Source: a virus
Virus record (IMG/VR): IMGVR_UViG_3300035698_019470
Span: 1 to 36,094 of that record
Strand: one strand, 5' to 3'
DNA: 36,094 nucleotides
Position numbers and translations under genes: made by a program. The notes beneath the pieces are model-generated. The model worked only from the letters and a program-made list of their open reading frames with translations, was not told the DNA's origin and did not search any database. Position 1 is the stretch's first letter. The number at the start of each line of letters is the position of its first letter. Positions 1-7,341 of this stretch are shown in pieces.

Positions 1-92
1 ATCCTTAACCGCACGGCAGCATTTTTGCGGGGAAGGACCCAAAGTACATTTATCTCGCAAAAATGAATACCGACAAGAAACATCCCGTTCAT
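1..92 (-). pseudogene. Cys-rich small protein, 5' part, probably broken start
   Basis: The minus frame with a codon boundary at base 60 reads DKCTLGPSPQKCCRAVKD and runs off the window at base 1. The last 93 bases of the window continue the same frame (KCENFWEKKACP and a stop at 36002) if the two window ends, which share nine bases, are joined. The Cys pattern resembles a small zinc-binding phage protein. An ATG at 92-90 has AAAGGA four bases upstream, but it is one base out of frame; one extra base near 85-88 would join them. Whether this is decay or a sequence error cannot be told from here. TTG at 60 is the only in-frame start and has no ribosome site. Confidence 0.35.
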
Positions 93-99
93 AAGTCCT

Positions 100-224
100 T
101 TATTTACGTTGTTTTTTGGGGTTGAAATTAAAAACAACAATGTCACCCTCTTTAAAATGTCATAAGTGCTTATGTTCGCTTGGGATAGACTACGACATAA
201 TATATCTTTAATACTTTTCATCAT
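100..224 (-). pseudogene. Short coding remnant ending KEGDIVVFNFNPKKQRK
   Basis: Two frames together look like one small gene. ATG ATG at 224-219 opens MKSIKDILCRSLSQANISTY, and the adjoining frame ends in GDIVVFNFNPKKQRK with TAA at 102-100. Switching between them needs a one-base change in the TTTTAAA run near 150-156. The stop is followed directly by AAAGGACTTATG, the possible start of the Cys-rich gene that crosses the window ends. The family is not recognised. This may be a decayed gene or an uncorrected homopolymer error. Confidence 0.25.
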
Positions 225-294
225 TGCAAAAAAGCAGACATTTCCACTGAAAATAACGAAAGAGGACAAAATAAGTCTGTTAAAATCGCCATTT

Positions 295-477
295 TTAAGT
301 CCTAATCAACGTGTCACTGTATATTGGCCTTGCCGCTACCAAAAACGGCGATTCCTTACCTATAAACCGTGCTACTGAGCCCAGAACGTTGATATTATAA
401 AAAATAACCATGTCCACTCGTTTTTTTTCACCACTTTCGACCGTGATTCCCGTATGTTGTAATCCTTCATACAACAA
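295..477 (-). pseudogene. Coding-like fragment downstream of the integrase
   Basis: The frame reads LLYEGLQHTGITVESGEKKR followed by a mixed hydrophobic stretch and stops at 295. The composition is protein-like, but there is no ribosome site at the ATG, and the sequence between the integrase stop and this frame (478-562) has no continuous frame leading into it. It could be the 3' part of a decayed gene, or chance. Bases 1-562 otherwise hold nothing I can support, apart from a 14-base palindrome at 161-174. A phage attachment site could lie here next to the integrase, but none can be identified without the host junctions. Confidence 0.2.
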
Positions 478-562
478 GGTCTTACGTAAACTTTTCTATA
501 AAAAAGCAACAAAACCCTAACAAGAATTGCCCTTTTCAAGATTTTAACCTCTAAATTCGTGT

Positions 563-1300
563 TCAAAATACTCTGTCTAATTTTTCTCCAAGCCCTTCAA
601 GTTGGGCGTTGACGATGTGTAAATATTTAGCTGTAACTCCAATATCCGAATGTCCCATTAATTCTTTTAGCATATAAATATCCACACCATTTAGTAATGC
701 ATTTGTTGCAAAAGAGTGCCTAAGCATGTGAGGGTGTAATCGTTTGGTAATACCGGCATGTTTACCTAACCTTCGAATCTTTCTGTACAGTGCCGTCGAA
801 GCACGTGTCCTGGTTTCCACCTCACCGGTCTTTTTATTTACGTATTTAAACTGCTGAGTGTATGGGTGACCTCTTTTATTATAAAACAACGGCTTGGAAA
901 TATCGCTTCGTTTGATATGCCGGGGTATTGTCTTAGGCCGTACGTTTTTGATATAACTTTCGATTTCATCGACAATTCGTTGACTGACTGGAATGGTACG
1001 GTCTTTATCATATTTACCTCGATATACCTCAATCATGTTTACGCCTAATACGGACGGTGTATCCTGAACCCGCAATTGCGCTAATTCCGTCCCCCTTAAA
1101 CCCGTACATAAGAAAATTTCATATATCAATAACATGCGCCGAGCATTAACCAAATTAGGATTGATAAATTTTTTATTGATAGCATCACAAAGCCCGCCTT
1201 GCAAATAACTAAAAATCAGTTGCTGCTCGGAAGAAGTGAGCAACTTACTCCAAGTAATTACATCTTTGCGTTTTCGTTTTCCTGTTGGCGGCCGTCTCAT
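563..1300 (-). CDS. int: Tyrosine recombinase (phage integrase)
   Basis: Site-specific recombinase of the XerC/XerD and lambda Int superfamily, which would insert and excise the phage by breaking DNA with a tyrosine. The catalytic set is visible in 245 residues: Arg69 (CTGLRGTELAQL), Lys96, HMLRH with His191 and Arg194, His217 (LMGHSDIGVTAKYLH) and nucleophile Tyr226. The N-terminal arm or core-binding region is short, about 60 residues, so this is a minimal integrase. The ATG has GGGGGGAAA upstream and overlaps the end of the PnuC-like gene by four bases, suggesting coupled translation. Its presence argues for a temperate lifestyle. Confidence 0.92.
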   Translation of the reverse strand: MRRPPTGKRKRKDVITWSKLLTSSEQQLIFSYLQGGLCDAINKKFINPNLVNARRMLLIYEIFLCTGLRGTELAQLRVQDTPSVLGVNMIEVYRGKYDKDRTIPVSQRIVDEIESYIKNVRPKTIPRHIKRSDISKPLFYNKRGHPYTQQFKYVNKKTGEVETRTRASTALYRKIRRLGKHAGITKRLHPHMLRHSFATNALLNGVDIYMLKELMGHSDIGVTAKYLHIVNAQLEGLGEKLDRVF

Positions 1301-1737
1301 TTTCCCCCCTTGACCAAATCATAGATTCTTTCCGCTTCTCCGAACAGCCAGTTAATCTTTCTTTTATCACCAGATGGTAGTGATTTTAATTTGACTATTC
1401 TCTGGCAGAAAAAGACAACTTGCTTTCTCTCTTTTTGCAATCGCCCAATGTTACTACCTATAATTTCAATGGCAATATCTGCCGCTCGCAAGCGATTTTT
1501 CATCCAGCCAATACTGCCAATTTGTGCAATTGAAGTTTGTTTTAGCCACCGCCAAATTCCATACAGTGACATCATCCAGAAAACGCCAAACAGGGAGGCC
1601 TGTGCGTATTCGCCAACTTGAATATTATGCCAGCACCAGTAAGTGTTGGATACCAGCCAACAGCAGAATCCCTGCCACTTGCCCCTGGCATTTAGAAACA
1701 CACCCGCCAACGTAATTACCGTAATAAACCAGGTCAT
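1297..1737 (-). CDS. Small membrane protein with PnuC-like N-terminal half
   Basis: 146 residues. The first 65 are hydrophobic and Trp-rich, with LNARGKWQGFCCWLVSN, a Trp/Asn-rich turn, GEYAQASLFGVF and LYGIWRW. This order of motifs is like the nicotinamide mononucleotide transporter family PnuC, but only two or three membrane segments fit, so it is shorter than a full transporter. The C-terminal 75 residues are charged and soluble-looking. The stop overlaps the integrase ATG; the start directly follows the stop of the 52-residue Cys-rich gene. The role is unknown. It could be a superinfection or membrane protein rather than a vitamin transporter. Confidence 0.7.
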   Translation of the reverse strand: MTWFITVITLAGVFLNARGKWQGFCCWLVSNTYWCWHNIQVGEYAQASLFGVFWMMSLYGIWRWLKQTSIAQIGSIGWMKNRLRAADIAIEIIGSNIGRLQKERKQVVFFCQRIVKLKSLPSGDKRKINWLFGEAERIYDLVKGGK

Positions 1738-1896
1738 TTATTCCTCGCTATAAATACACAGGTCAGTTTGACAACCATTCTCCCAACAACCGCACTCTAT
1801 TTCTCTATAGGGACACCATTTGTCGGATTTGACAACAAACTTGCATATCTGCTTTCGCTCTCCCCAAACCTGCTCGTATGTCAATGGCACTTGCAT
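1738..1896 (-). CDS. Small Cys-rich protein (52 aa)
   Basis: ATG at 1896-1894 is preceded by AAGGGGAATT, a good ribosome site, and the stop TAA at 1740-1738 abuts the ATG of the PnuC-like gene. The product has six cysteines: one in QICKFV, and the rest in WCPY, ECGCW, GCQTD and LCIY. This suggests a small zinc- or iron-binding fold. It lies in the gap between the radical SAM gene and the PnuC-like gene in tight operon spacing, so I believe it is translated. No family is recognised. Confidence 0.6.
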   Translation of the reverse strand: MQVPLTYEQVWGERKQICKFVVKSDKWCPYREIECGCWENGCQTDLCIYSEE

Positions 1897-1907
1897 AATT
1901 CCCCTTA

Positions 1908-2987
1908 TTAATAAAACAGCATTCCCTCTGCTACCTGTACCTTAGTTGCGTGGGCGGGTTTTTTACTGTCAAGGTACTCATTTACTATAGTATCCAACTC
2001 GATTTGTAACCGCTTGCCTTTAGGAGAATTCCATTTGCCCTTTTCGTCCAAGACCCGTAACTTGTCCTCTATGTCTGTAAATTTATCCACAACGTTCTCA
2101 GGTATATGCACATCACCTTCTGCTATTGCGATAAGCGTCTCCTCCCATTTCAGCTCACCATATTTCTTGTATGATTCATTGCGAAATCTGGCAGGTTCAA
2201 CCGTTGCATACTTTTTCTCAATGTTAGGTTTCTTAATTTTCCGTGTATCGATGCTGCAAAACGAAATACCATCAAGATACTTTGCCAGGTCATTTTTAAT
2301 ATAATAATCCGTCTCGTATTCCCTGCAGAGTCGGATGGCCTCAATGCCAAATTTTCGCCACTGCCCGGCCGGGAGGTCGTTGTCAGAATGATTCACTTTG
2401 CCGATTTTATAATGGTCAACAATGTGATGAGTCTGTCTGATTATTTCGAGCGATTGTTCAGGGTCAATTACCGGCTCCAAACTAACCCATGTCTGAATGC
2501 CGTTTTTCTTGGCGGTTTCAATGGCGAGAATTCTATGACGGGGTGATGCTGCAAGTGGCTCAAATTCTTGCGATTTACTTCCATCTAAGAAAGTGAGTGT
2601 TGTTGCAAAGGCATCGGTAGGACCGTATAAATCGAAATCACAAACCGCTCGCAGCCCGCCCTTAGTCAAAACCTGAAACGGTATATCATTGGCTTTGAGT
2701 ATTTTGATTACTTCCCTTGTGACGTGTTCTTTCGTATCGAGGGGTTGATATGGGTCGCAACTAAAACAGAGTAGCACTCTTTCGTCTGTCCCCGCAAAAT
2801 TCGGGGCCTCTCTGCGAAGCTGCCAAAGCACATCTTTGCGGACGGATTGCTTCGTAAAAAATTCGTCATTTCGGGTGATAGCCGGAACGTAGCAATAATT
2901 ACAACCGTGACTGCATCCGACGTAATGATTTATCGCCAGACGCGAATATTCGGCGGCTCTACCCTTCGGCCTGTAAATAATCGACAT
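1908..2987 (-). CDS. Radical SAM protein, SplB-like (COG1533)
   Basis: 359 residues. The iron-sulfur motif CX3CX2C is at Cys25, Cys29 and Cys32 (YVGCSHGCNYCYVPAITRN), followed by a Ser/Asp-rich strand (CFSCDPYQPLD) and an LTKGG element, typical of the family that includes spore photoproduct lyase and many uncharacterised SplB-like proteins. It should bind a 4Fe-4S cluster and cleave S-adenosylmethionine. The substrate is unknown; DNA repair or modification is a family-based guess. ATG with AAGGGATTAAAA upstream. It sits in the operon that ends with the integrase, which is an unusual place for this enzyme. Confidence 0.85.
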   Translation of the reverse strand: MSIIYRPKGRAAEYSRLAINHYVGCSHGCNYCYVPAITRNDEFFTKQSVRKDVLWQLRREAPNFAGTDERVLLCFSCDPYQPLDTKEHVTREVIKILKANDIPFQVLTKGGLRAVCDFDLYGPTDAFATTLTFLDGSKSQEFEPLAASPRHRILAIETAKKNGIQTWVSLEPVIDPEQSLEIIRQTHHIVDHYKIGKVNHSDNDLPAGQWRKFGIEAIRLCREYETDYYIKNDLAKYLDGISFCSIDTRKIKKPNIEKKYATVEPARFRNESYKKYGELKWEETLIAIAEGDVHIPENVVDKFTDIEDKLRVLDEKGKWNSPKGKRLQIELDTIVNEYLDSKKPAHATKVQVAEGMLFY

Positions 2988-3122
2988 TTTTAATCCCTTA
3001 AAATATACCGGCGGACAGGATTTTCGCAGCTATGTGTCAAGTGCCGCTTGACAGGTCGGCTTCCTTAATAGCACCCTGCATTTGCCAATCGACTTTCGCC
3101 GCCGCCGGTCTGTTCATTCTTA

Positions 3123-3647
3123 TCACGCACCCAATTTTGTCCGGGCATCACCAACATTTTTATAAAGTTCCGCTGCCTTACTGGTGTTTTCAAGTCGAAA
3201 CAAATCCATCCCTTGGTTTGCCGCTTTGTATTTTTTGTCTGTGCCAATTTCTTTTCGGCGATAATACAAAGCAAGTAAGGAAGCTAATACGGCGCCGCCA
3301 TACCCACCCACGGCCTCCGGGTTAGTCCAGTCAGTCTTTGTGCCCTCAGTAATAAGTCTCGCCGCTATTTGAGCGTCCTGCAGCGTCTCTATTGTTTTTT
3401 CAAGAGCTTTAATCTTTGCGGCCAATGCGGCTTTCTCAACTTCGTCCGTTGCGTTAGCCAATCTTTCCAGTGCCGCCTGCTGTTCTGTAATCTTTGCCTG
3501 TTTTGCTCTTTCCAAATCCTGCTCTGCACCTGAAAGAGTCCCGCTTAATGCCCCGCCAGCAACAGCACCAGCTCCAAAGCCCATCAGAGGTGACCCACAA
3601 CCAGCCAACAGTAAAATCAAACACATTGTCATTCCCATTCGTTTCAT
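3123..3647 (-). CDS. Lipoprotein with coiled coil and membrane segment
   Basis: 174 residues. A signal peptide with lipobox LLAGC (Cys17) predicts a lipid anchor. A small Gly/Ala-rich stretch (GFGAGAVAGGALSGTLSG) follows, then a charged coiled coil at about 42-95, and a second hydrophobic segment near 116-130 (GGAVLASLLALYYRR). Such two-anchor envelope proteins are sometimes phage lysis accessories such as spanins, but the match is too weak to name it. ATG preceded by AAAGGGT. Next genes upstream are replication-like, so it does not sit in a recognisable lysis cassette. Confidence 0.6.
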   Translation of the reverse strand: MKRMGMTMCLILLLAGCGSPLMGFGAGAVAGGALSGTLSGAEQDLERAKQAKITEQQAALERLANATDEVEKAALAAKIKALEKTIETLQDAQIAARLITEGTKTDWTNPEAVGGYGGAVLASLLALYYRRKEIGTDKKYKAANQGMDLFRLENTSKAAELYKNVGDARTKLGA

Positions 3648-3670
3648 AATTTTTACCCTTTCAAAAAAAG

Positions 3671-4603
3671 TTAATATTTACTAAATCTCGAACCAATTAC
3701 TCGTTTGCGGACCGGCATATACCCGAACCGCTCCTCTTTCATCGCGTTAACGAATGCTCCAATTCGGCCGTTGCCGTATCTGCGGCAATCTATCGCCGTC
3801 TCAATCATCACATCGAATATCTTGACGGTAAGTTCGCCATCAATAATCCGCTTTTCGACTTGGTCAAAAATATGTTGAAATGTGGTGATGTCTGATTGAT
3901 TTCCGGGGCTGACCTGTAAAATCTGGACTATTCGTTTAACCGTTGCTGCTCTTGCTTCACGAATTGCTAATCGTCTTTGAGCGTCTGAAACCGAATCCGA
4001 AACATCAGGAGAAAAATCCGAAGCCGAAGTTTTTCCCGTTTCGGTTTCAGTTGTGTTGTGTTGTGTTACTGTTTCAGTTTCAGTTGTTTCGGGTGAGAGG
4101 CTCTGGGGCTTTCCAGCCCCTCGTCCCGTGAGGCTCTGGGGCTTCCCAGACTCTCTGCTGGGACATTCCAGGATTTTATGGGAATTGTCGGGAAAGTCGG
4201 ATAGTTCAAGCCATCCTATCTCCGGGTCACACAATAATTCCATGCATCTTTTGACAACATCAATATCGCCAGTCATCAATAATTGTTGTATTTGCTCCGC
4301 GTCAATTGGCTGTTGTTTGTGGTCAAGGATCCAACCCCTGTATTCTCGCTCTTGGTCTGCCGCTAATTCCAGGAGCTTTTGAAACAGTCCAAATGTAGCC
4401 AAATCAATACCATATCCATGACGGAATGCCTTTTTCATTAATAATCGATATGCTGGCCCGAGTACGTGTCCCCAAACTCGCGAACGGACAAATCGCAGAG
4501 GTCCCTTTCTTAAATTTTCAATTGGAGTATTTGCTTTCGCTTCGGCCGACTTATCAGTTACTTCATAACGGATCTTCCAATCTACAATCCGATAGGCCTG
4601 CAT
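3671..4603 (-). CDS. Probable phage replication protein, DnaD or replisome-organiser type
   Basis: About 310 residues. The start at 4603 is chosen because AAGGAGGT lies exactly upstream; an upstream GTG in frame would add eight residues. The N-terminal half looks like a winged-helix DNA-binding region (FGLFQKLLELAADQ, IDVVKRCMELLCDPEIGWL). A low-complexity linker (TETETVTQHNTTETETGKT) follows, then a C-terminal helical domain (about 205-300) with GRIGAFVNAMKE. This two-domain layout fits replication initiator or helicase-loader proteins of temperate phages. The linker also has a near-repeat of GKPQSL. Function is inferred from architecture only. Confidence 0.5.
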   Translation of the reverse strand: MQAYRIVDWKIRYEVTDKSAEAKANTPIENLRKGPLRFVRSRVWGHVLGPAYRLLMKKAFRHGYGIDLATFGLFQKLLELAADQEREYRGWILDHKQQPIDAEQIQQLLMTGDIDVVKRCMELLCDPEIGWLELSDFPDNSHKILECPSRESGKPQSLTGRGAGKPQSLSPETTETETVTQHNTTETETGKTSASDFSPDVSDSVSDAQRRLAIREARAATVKRIVQILQVSPGNQSDITTFQHIFDQVEKRIIDGELTVKIFDVMIETAIDCRRYGNGRIGAFVNAMKEERFGYMPVRKRVIGSRFSKY

Positions 4604-4623
4604 AATTTGTACCTCCTTGATTT

Positions 4624-5157
4624 TCACGCAAACAATAACATCTGTCTTGTTTTTGCCGTTTGCTTTCGCCGTTCGCCGTAGCGATATTGAACTAAGGCCC
4701 TGCCGGCTTCACTCGCGGCTAATTTTTGCAGTATGGGCTTTTCTGCCTGATGTTTGATTCGTTCGATATTTTGTTTGGCCTGGACAGGGTCCGGCGCTGG
4801 TGATGGCAAGTCTTTTTTAGGTACCGGAATCCATCCTGTTGGTTTGCGTTCATTGCCGGCGACTGCCCAGATGTGGTATGTTTTATTCCTGCCGTGCCAG
4901 AGCCCTTTGTGCGGGCCTAAATCCCTTACGATATATATACTGACAAGGGAGTTCCGCCGGCCGGTAACACTATTGATTTCCCATTTCCTTTTTAGTTTTG
5001 CGGGTTTGAGGCTGGCTTGTTCTTTTTGGTTCAGGGCTTCGAGTATGCGCCTATCGTGTGCCGGCCCGATTTCCAGCAGTATCTGAAAAACGGCCTGCTC
5101 GTCAGGCTCAAGCCTGATTTTCTCTAATGCTATTAAACTGGTGTCACGAATAGACAC
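4624..5157 (-). CDS. Hypothetical protein, possible winged-helix DNA binder
   Basis: 177 residues. GTG start with AAGGAGG nine bases upstream. Residues 15-50 (EPDEQAVFQILLEIGPAHD and a following helix) look like a winged-helix fold; the middle contains VTGRRNSLVSIYIVRDLG, and the C-terminus is basic and helical. It ends 20 bases before the selected start of the replication-like gene, so both are likely one operon. It may be a partner of that protein. No named family. Confidence 0.5.
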   Translation of the reverse strand: MSIRDTSLIALEKIRLEPDEQAVFQILLEIGPAHDRRILEALNQKEQASLKPAKLKRKWEINSVTGRRNSLVSIYIVRDLGPHKGLWHGRNKTYHIWAVAGNERKPTGWIPVPKKDLPSPAPDPVQAKQNIERIKHQAEKPILQKLAASEAGRALVQYRYGERRKQTAKTRQMLLFA

Positions 5158-5181
5158 TGATGTAAGCCTCCTTGCAAGAGG

Positions 5182-5257
5182 TTCAATCCGTTATTTGAAT
5201 CAGTCTTTTGTATTATCAGGGTTGACTACTTGGCCATCGTCGGTACACAAAACGCCC
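5182..5257. repeat. 76-bp direct repeat, copy 1 (with 6530-6605)
   Basis: Identical to 6530-6605 except one base (GTACAC against GTGCAC). It encodes the last 18 residues (GVLCTDDGQVVNPDNTKD) plus the stop and some downstream bases of the 129-residue gene. The two copies flank the DUF2303 gene and the 129-residue gene, so recombination between them would remove 1,348 bp. Confidence 0.95.
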
Positions 5258-5589
5258 TGTTTGGGATTACCTGATGTGGTTCCCGCCGCCTGAGCGAAAA
5301 GTTGCATTTTCCCAGTTTGCGACTGGTTAATAAAAGCAGTACTTACCCCGATATGGCTCTTTTTTGGTCTTCGGCGTTCAATTTCAGTCAGGATTCGATA
5401 CCCCTTGTTCTCATATTGTATCGCCACCTTCATAACAAGTATCCCGGCTGCTTTACCGTCCTTATTGTCCATTTTCTCTACGTGGGTGATAACCTCTCCC
5501 TGTAAGGTTGCGAATTGCTCTTCGCAACGCTCCAGAAATCTACCCTGTTCGAGGCCGTCGATTTCTACTTCTGAAAATTGAGTTGCCAT
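5200..5589 (-). CDS. Hypothetical early phage protein (129 aa)
   Basis: Acidic-start protein MATQFSEVEIDGLEQGRFLE followed by alternating strands (GILVMKVAIQYENKGYRILT) and a Lys/Arg patch (IERRRPKKSH). ATG has AAAGGAAG upstream. The family is not recognised. Its C-terminal 18 residues are identical to those of the 122-residue zinc-ribbon protein at 6548-6916, while the rest of the two proteins is unrelated. It is followed in the operon by the winged-helix-like gene. Confidence 0.6.
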   Translation of the reverse strand: MATQFSEVEIDGLEQGRFLERCEEQFATLQGEVITHVEKMDNKDGKAAGILVMKVAIQYENKGYRILTEIERRRPKKSHIGVSTAFINQSQTGKMQLFAQAAGTTSGNPKQGVLCTDDGQVVNPDNTKD

Positions 5590-5635
5590 AGCAGTATCTT
5601 CCTTTCGTATAAACTTTAGTTAGTTGGATTTAATA

Positions 5636-6463
5636 TTAATCGTTATACTTCCAGTTGACCGTTTGCAGTTTCCCGTATGACACGCATACATTTTTAAGCT
5701 GTTTGATAGGGTCAAGTATCTCTTCAAATACCTCAAACTTTTTAACCTTCAATTCAGGACAATCCACATCTACCACAATCTCTTCTCGAATCGTCGAGAC
5801 GGTAATATCAACTCCGAATTGCTTATCTTTTGTGTTCAGATAGATAGGCACCTCAACCCCAAATGAATCCGGCAATTCGATTTTTTCCTCAGCCGTCCCT
5901 GCCGAAATCTTTGTTTTACACACAACCCCGTTGACAGCGATTTTGCCTGTGCCTATCGATTGTGTGGTTTCAGAGGCAACTGTTATCTGCTGCATTGCCA
6001 TCGCAAGGTCTTTGGCTGACATTAAAGCGGTGTCTTTAATAATGGCTCGGTTTCGCATAACAGCCCTGGCGAATTCTGTTATAGGCATCTTTTTATTGAG
6101 TAGGGTCTCTTCAAGCAGAGCAAATTTCGGATGTAGTGGGGGACAGAGGTTTATTGTTTCAAAGCCGGTTTTCGCTTTATCATCAAGCACTGCACACACC
6201 CGGACATTATCAATATCTGCCAAAACAAGGGTGGTTTGTGTCCTGTTGTCCTTGAGGTACTTAATAAAGCCTTCCGCATCATGGAATATATGGGCCCTTG
6301 CAGGGCTTTCTATCCGCTCCGGCATCACCTTTGTTTGCTGAAGGTTGATAGTCACATCTTCTTTGCCGTTTTCCAATACCTTTTTGGCCACGTTGATGGC
6401 ATTGTTTTCATTCTCACCAACAGCTTTAACAAACCGATCCAATACATTTTTTTCTTGTTCCAT
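5636..6463 (-). CDS. DUF2303 (YfdQ-like) phage protein
   Basis: 275 residues. It carries the typical DUF2303 order: FHDAEGFIKYLKDNRTQTT, VLADIDNVRVCAVLDDK, a long helical middle (ITEFARAVMRN, SAKDLAMAMQQITVASE) and a strand-rich C-terminal part with FGVEVPIYLN. The family is common in early regions of temperate phages near recombination or replication genes; its biochemical role is not established. ATG follows AAAAAGGAGTC. The first eight residues, MEQEKNVL, are shared with the gene at 6548-6916 through a 95-bp direct repeat. Confidence 0.7.
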   Translation of the reverse strand: MEQEKNVLDRFVKAVGENENNAINVAKKVLENGKEDVTINLQQTKVMPERIESPARAHIFHDAEGFIKYLKDNRTQTTLVLADIDNVRVCAVLDDKAKTGFETINLCPPLHPKFALLEETLLNKKMPITEFARAVMRNRAIIKDTALMSAKDLAMAMQQITVASETTQSIGTGKIAVNGVVCKTKISAGTAEEKIELPDSFGVEVPIYLNTKDKQFGVDITVSTIREEIVVDVDCPELKVKKFEVFEEILDPIKQLKNVCVSYGKLQTVNWKYND

Positions 6464-6532
6464 AATAATGACTCCTTTTTAATTTTTGAATTTTTCTACT
6501 TTCAGATACTGAACTCCCCAATTTAGAGCTTC
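6438..6532. repeat. 95-bp direct repeat, copy 1 (with 6891-6985)
   Basis: Two mismatches against 6891-6985. On the minus strand it contains a copy of the end of the 3D-domain gene (ALNWGVQYLKVEKFKN), its stop, a gap, the ribosome site AAGGAG, ATG and eight codons. Here the copied 3' end is vestigial because no 3D gene precedes it. The copies flank the zinc-ribbon gene, and recombination would remove exactly 453 bp. Confidence 0.95.
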
Positions 6533-6605
6533 AATCCGTTATTTGAATCAGTCTTTTGTATTATCAGGGTTGACTACTTGGCCATCGTCGGTGCACAAAA
6601 CGCCC
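6530..6605. repeat. 76-bp direct repeat, copy 2 (with 5182-5257)
   Basis: Encodes the same last 18 residues and stop as in the gene at 5200-5589, here closing the zinc-ribbon gene. It abuts and overlaps by three bases the 95-bp repeat at 6438-6532, so two different repeat boundaries meet at this point. Confidence 0.95.
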
Positions 6606-6916
6606 ATCGAAGGAATTATTATTTTTGTATGGTATTCGTGGGCGATTTCTCCCCATACCCTTACAGTATGGATTTGGCCGTTTGCATTAACTTTTACTTC
6701 AACCTCTTCTCCTTGCAGAAGTTCGTGTTCGTCTTCGTCGGACATTATTGCTATTTTTTCGGCAGCATCTTCAACACAATCGGCGTATATTTTTACCCAC
6801 TCCGGGGCGTTCCAATCTTCAATTTGGGTAAAATAAAGTTTGCACTTACAGGGAGGAGCAAATACCTGTCGCTTACATTTGGGGCACAATTCCAATACAT
6901 TTTTTTCCTGTTCCAT
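6548..6916 (-). CDS. Mosaic zinc-ribbon protein (122 aa)
   Basis: Residues 1-8 (MEQEKNVL) match the DUF2303 protein start; residues 105-122 match the end of the 129-residue protein. The unique middle has a zinc-ribbon-like cluster (Cys11, Cys14, Cys23, Cys25 in CPKCKRQVFAPPCKCKLYF), an acidic stretch (SDEDEHELLQGEEVEV) and strands. ATG follows GAAAGGAGTC. It reads as a gene assembled from a unique 285-bp core and borrowed ends. Function unknown; the cluster suggests zinc and perhaps nucleic-acid or protein contact. Confidence 0.65.
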   Translation of the reverse strand: MEQEKNVLELCPKCKRQVFAPPCKCKLYFTQIEDWNAPEWVKIYADCVEDAAEKIAIMSDEDEHELLQGEEVEVKVNANGQIHTVRVWGEIAHEYHTKIIIPSMGVLCTDDGQVVNPDNTKD

Positions 6917-6985
6917 AATAATGACTCCTTTCTAATTTTTGAATTTTTCTACTTTCAGATACTGAACTCCCCAATTTAGAGCTTC
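6891..6985. repeat. 95-bp direct repeat, copy 2 (with 6438-6532)
   Basis: Overlaps the true 3' end of the 3D-domain gene, the gene gap, and the start of the zinc-ribbon gene. Differs from copy 1 at two positions, both T to C on the plus strand. This copy is in the functional 3D context and so is the likelier original for the 3D tail. Confidence 0.95.
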
Positions 6986-7321
6986 CTGGTGACTGTCGAA
7001 AAATACATCCAACATATTGCCGTTGATTGCCCCGCCACGGTCCAGAACCGGTACGGGTTTACTATTGTTGTACCCCGGCACAATAAACTTTGCCCCAAAT
7101 AGGATGTTTTTGGGTGCCGCAACAAAGCGGGCGTTTTTTTGAATTCTATGTCCGCTTGCAGTGATTCCGTTTGCCCATCTGCCGCAACATTTTTCACAGG
7201 GACAGTAGGCCGTAACTCGCATAATACCGCCGACCTGAACTTGCACCGCACTATCGCAGCATTCTTCTGTGGGCAATACAATCACAGCGAACATCCAGAA
7301 TATGGCTTTTAGAATCTTCAT
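6932..7321 (-). CDS. Exported 3D-domain protein (cell-wall acting)
   Basis: 129 residues with an N-terminal hydrophobic signal (ILKAIFWMFAVIVLP) and a 3D (Asp-Asp-Asp) domain: MRVTAYCPCEKCCGRW, ITASGHRIQKNARFVAA, FGAKFIVPGY, VLDRGGAI with Asp94, and LDVFFDSHQEALNWG with Asp105. 3D domains occur in the double-psi barrel of MltA and in phage or spore cell-wall enzymes, so peptidoglycan cleavage or binding is likely. A role in lysis is an inference; no other endolysin is evident in the window. ATG with AGGGAAC, and it overlaps a seven-residue ORF by ATGA. Confidence 0.75.
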   Translation of the reverse strand: MKILKAIFWMFAVIVLPTEECCDSAVQVQVGGIMRVTAYCPCEKCCGRWANGITASGHRIQKNARFVAAPKNILFGAKFIVPGYNNSKPVPVLDRGGAINGNMLDVFFDSHQEALNWGVQYLKVEKFKN

Positions 7322-7341
7322 TTTTTGTTCCCTATTTTCAT
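7318..7341 (-). CDS. Vestigial seven-residue ORF coupled to the 3D gene
   Basis: AAGGAAGGATAGAATAATG gives MKIGNKK then TGA, and the TGA overlaps the ATG of the 3D gene. It exists because the 48-bp repeat copied a ribosome site and start codon here. It may help translate the 3D gene by coupling, or be a harmless leftover. Confidence 0.3.
   Translation of the reverse strand: MKIGNKK

Noticed and set aside
161-174. Palindrome CATAAGTGCTTATG
   Set aside because: A single 14-base palindrome in AT-rich DNA with no partner copy; not enough to call an operator.
1391-1715. Plus-strand frames over the PnuC-like gene
   Set aside because: Shadows of the minus-strand gene; no ribosome sites and no protein-like composition.
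3037-3117. 26-residue ORF downstream of the lipoprotein
   Set aside because: No ribosome site and no family resemblance; kept out as chance.
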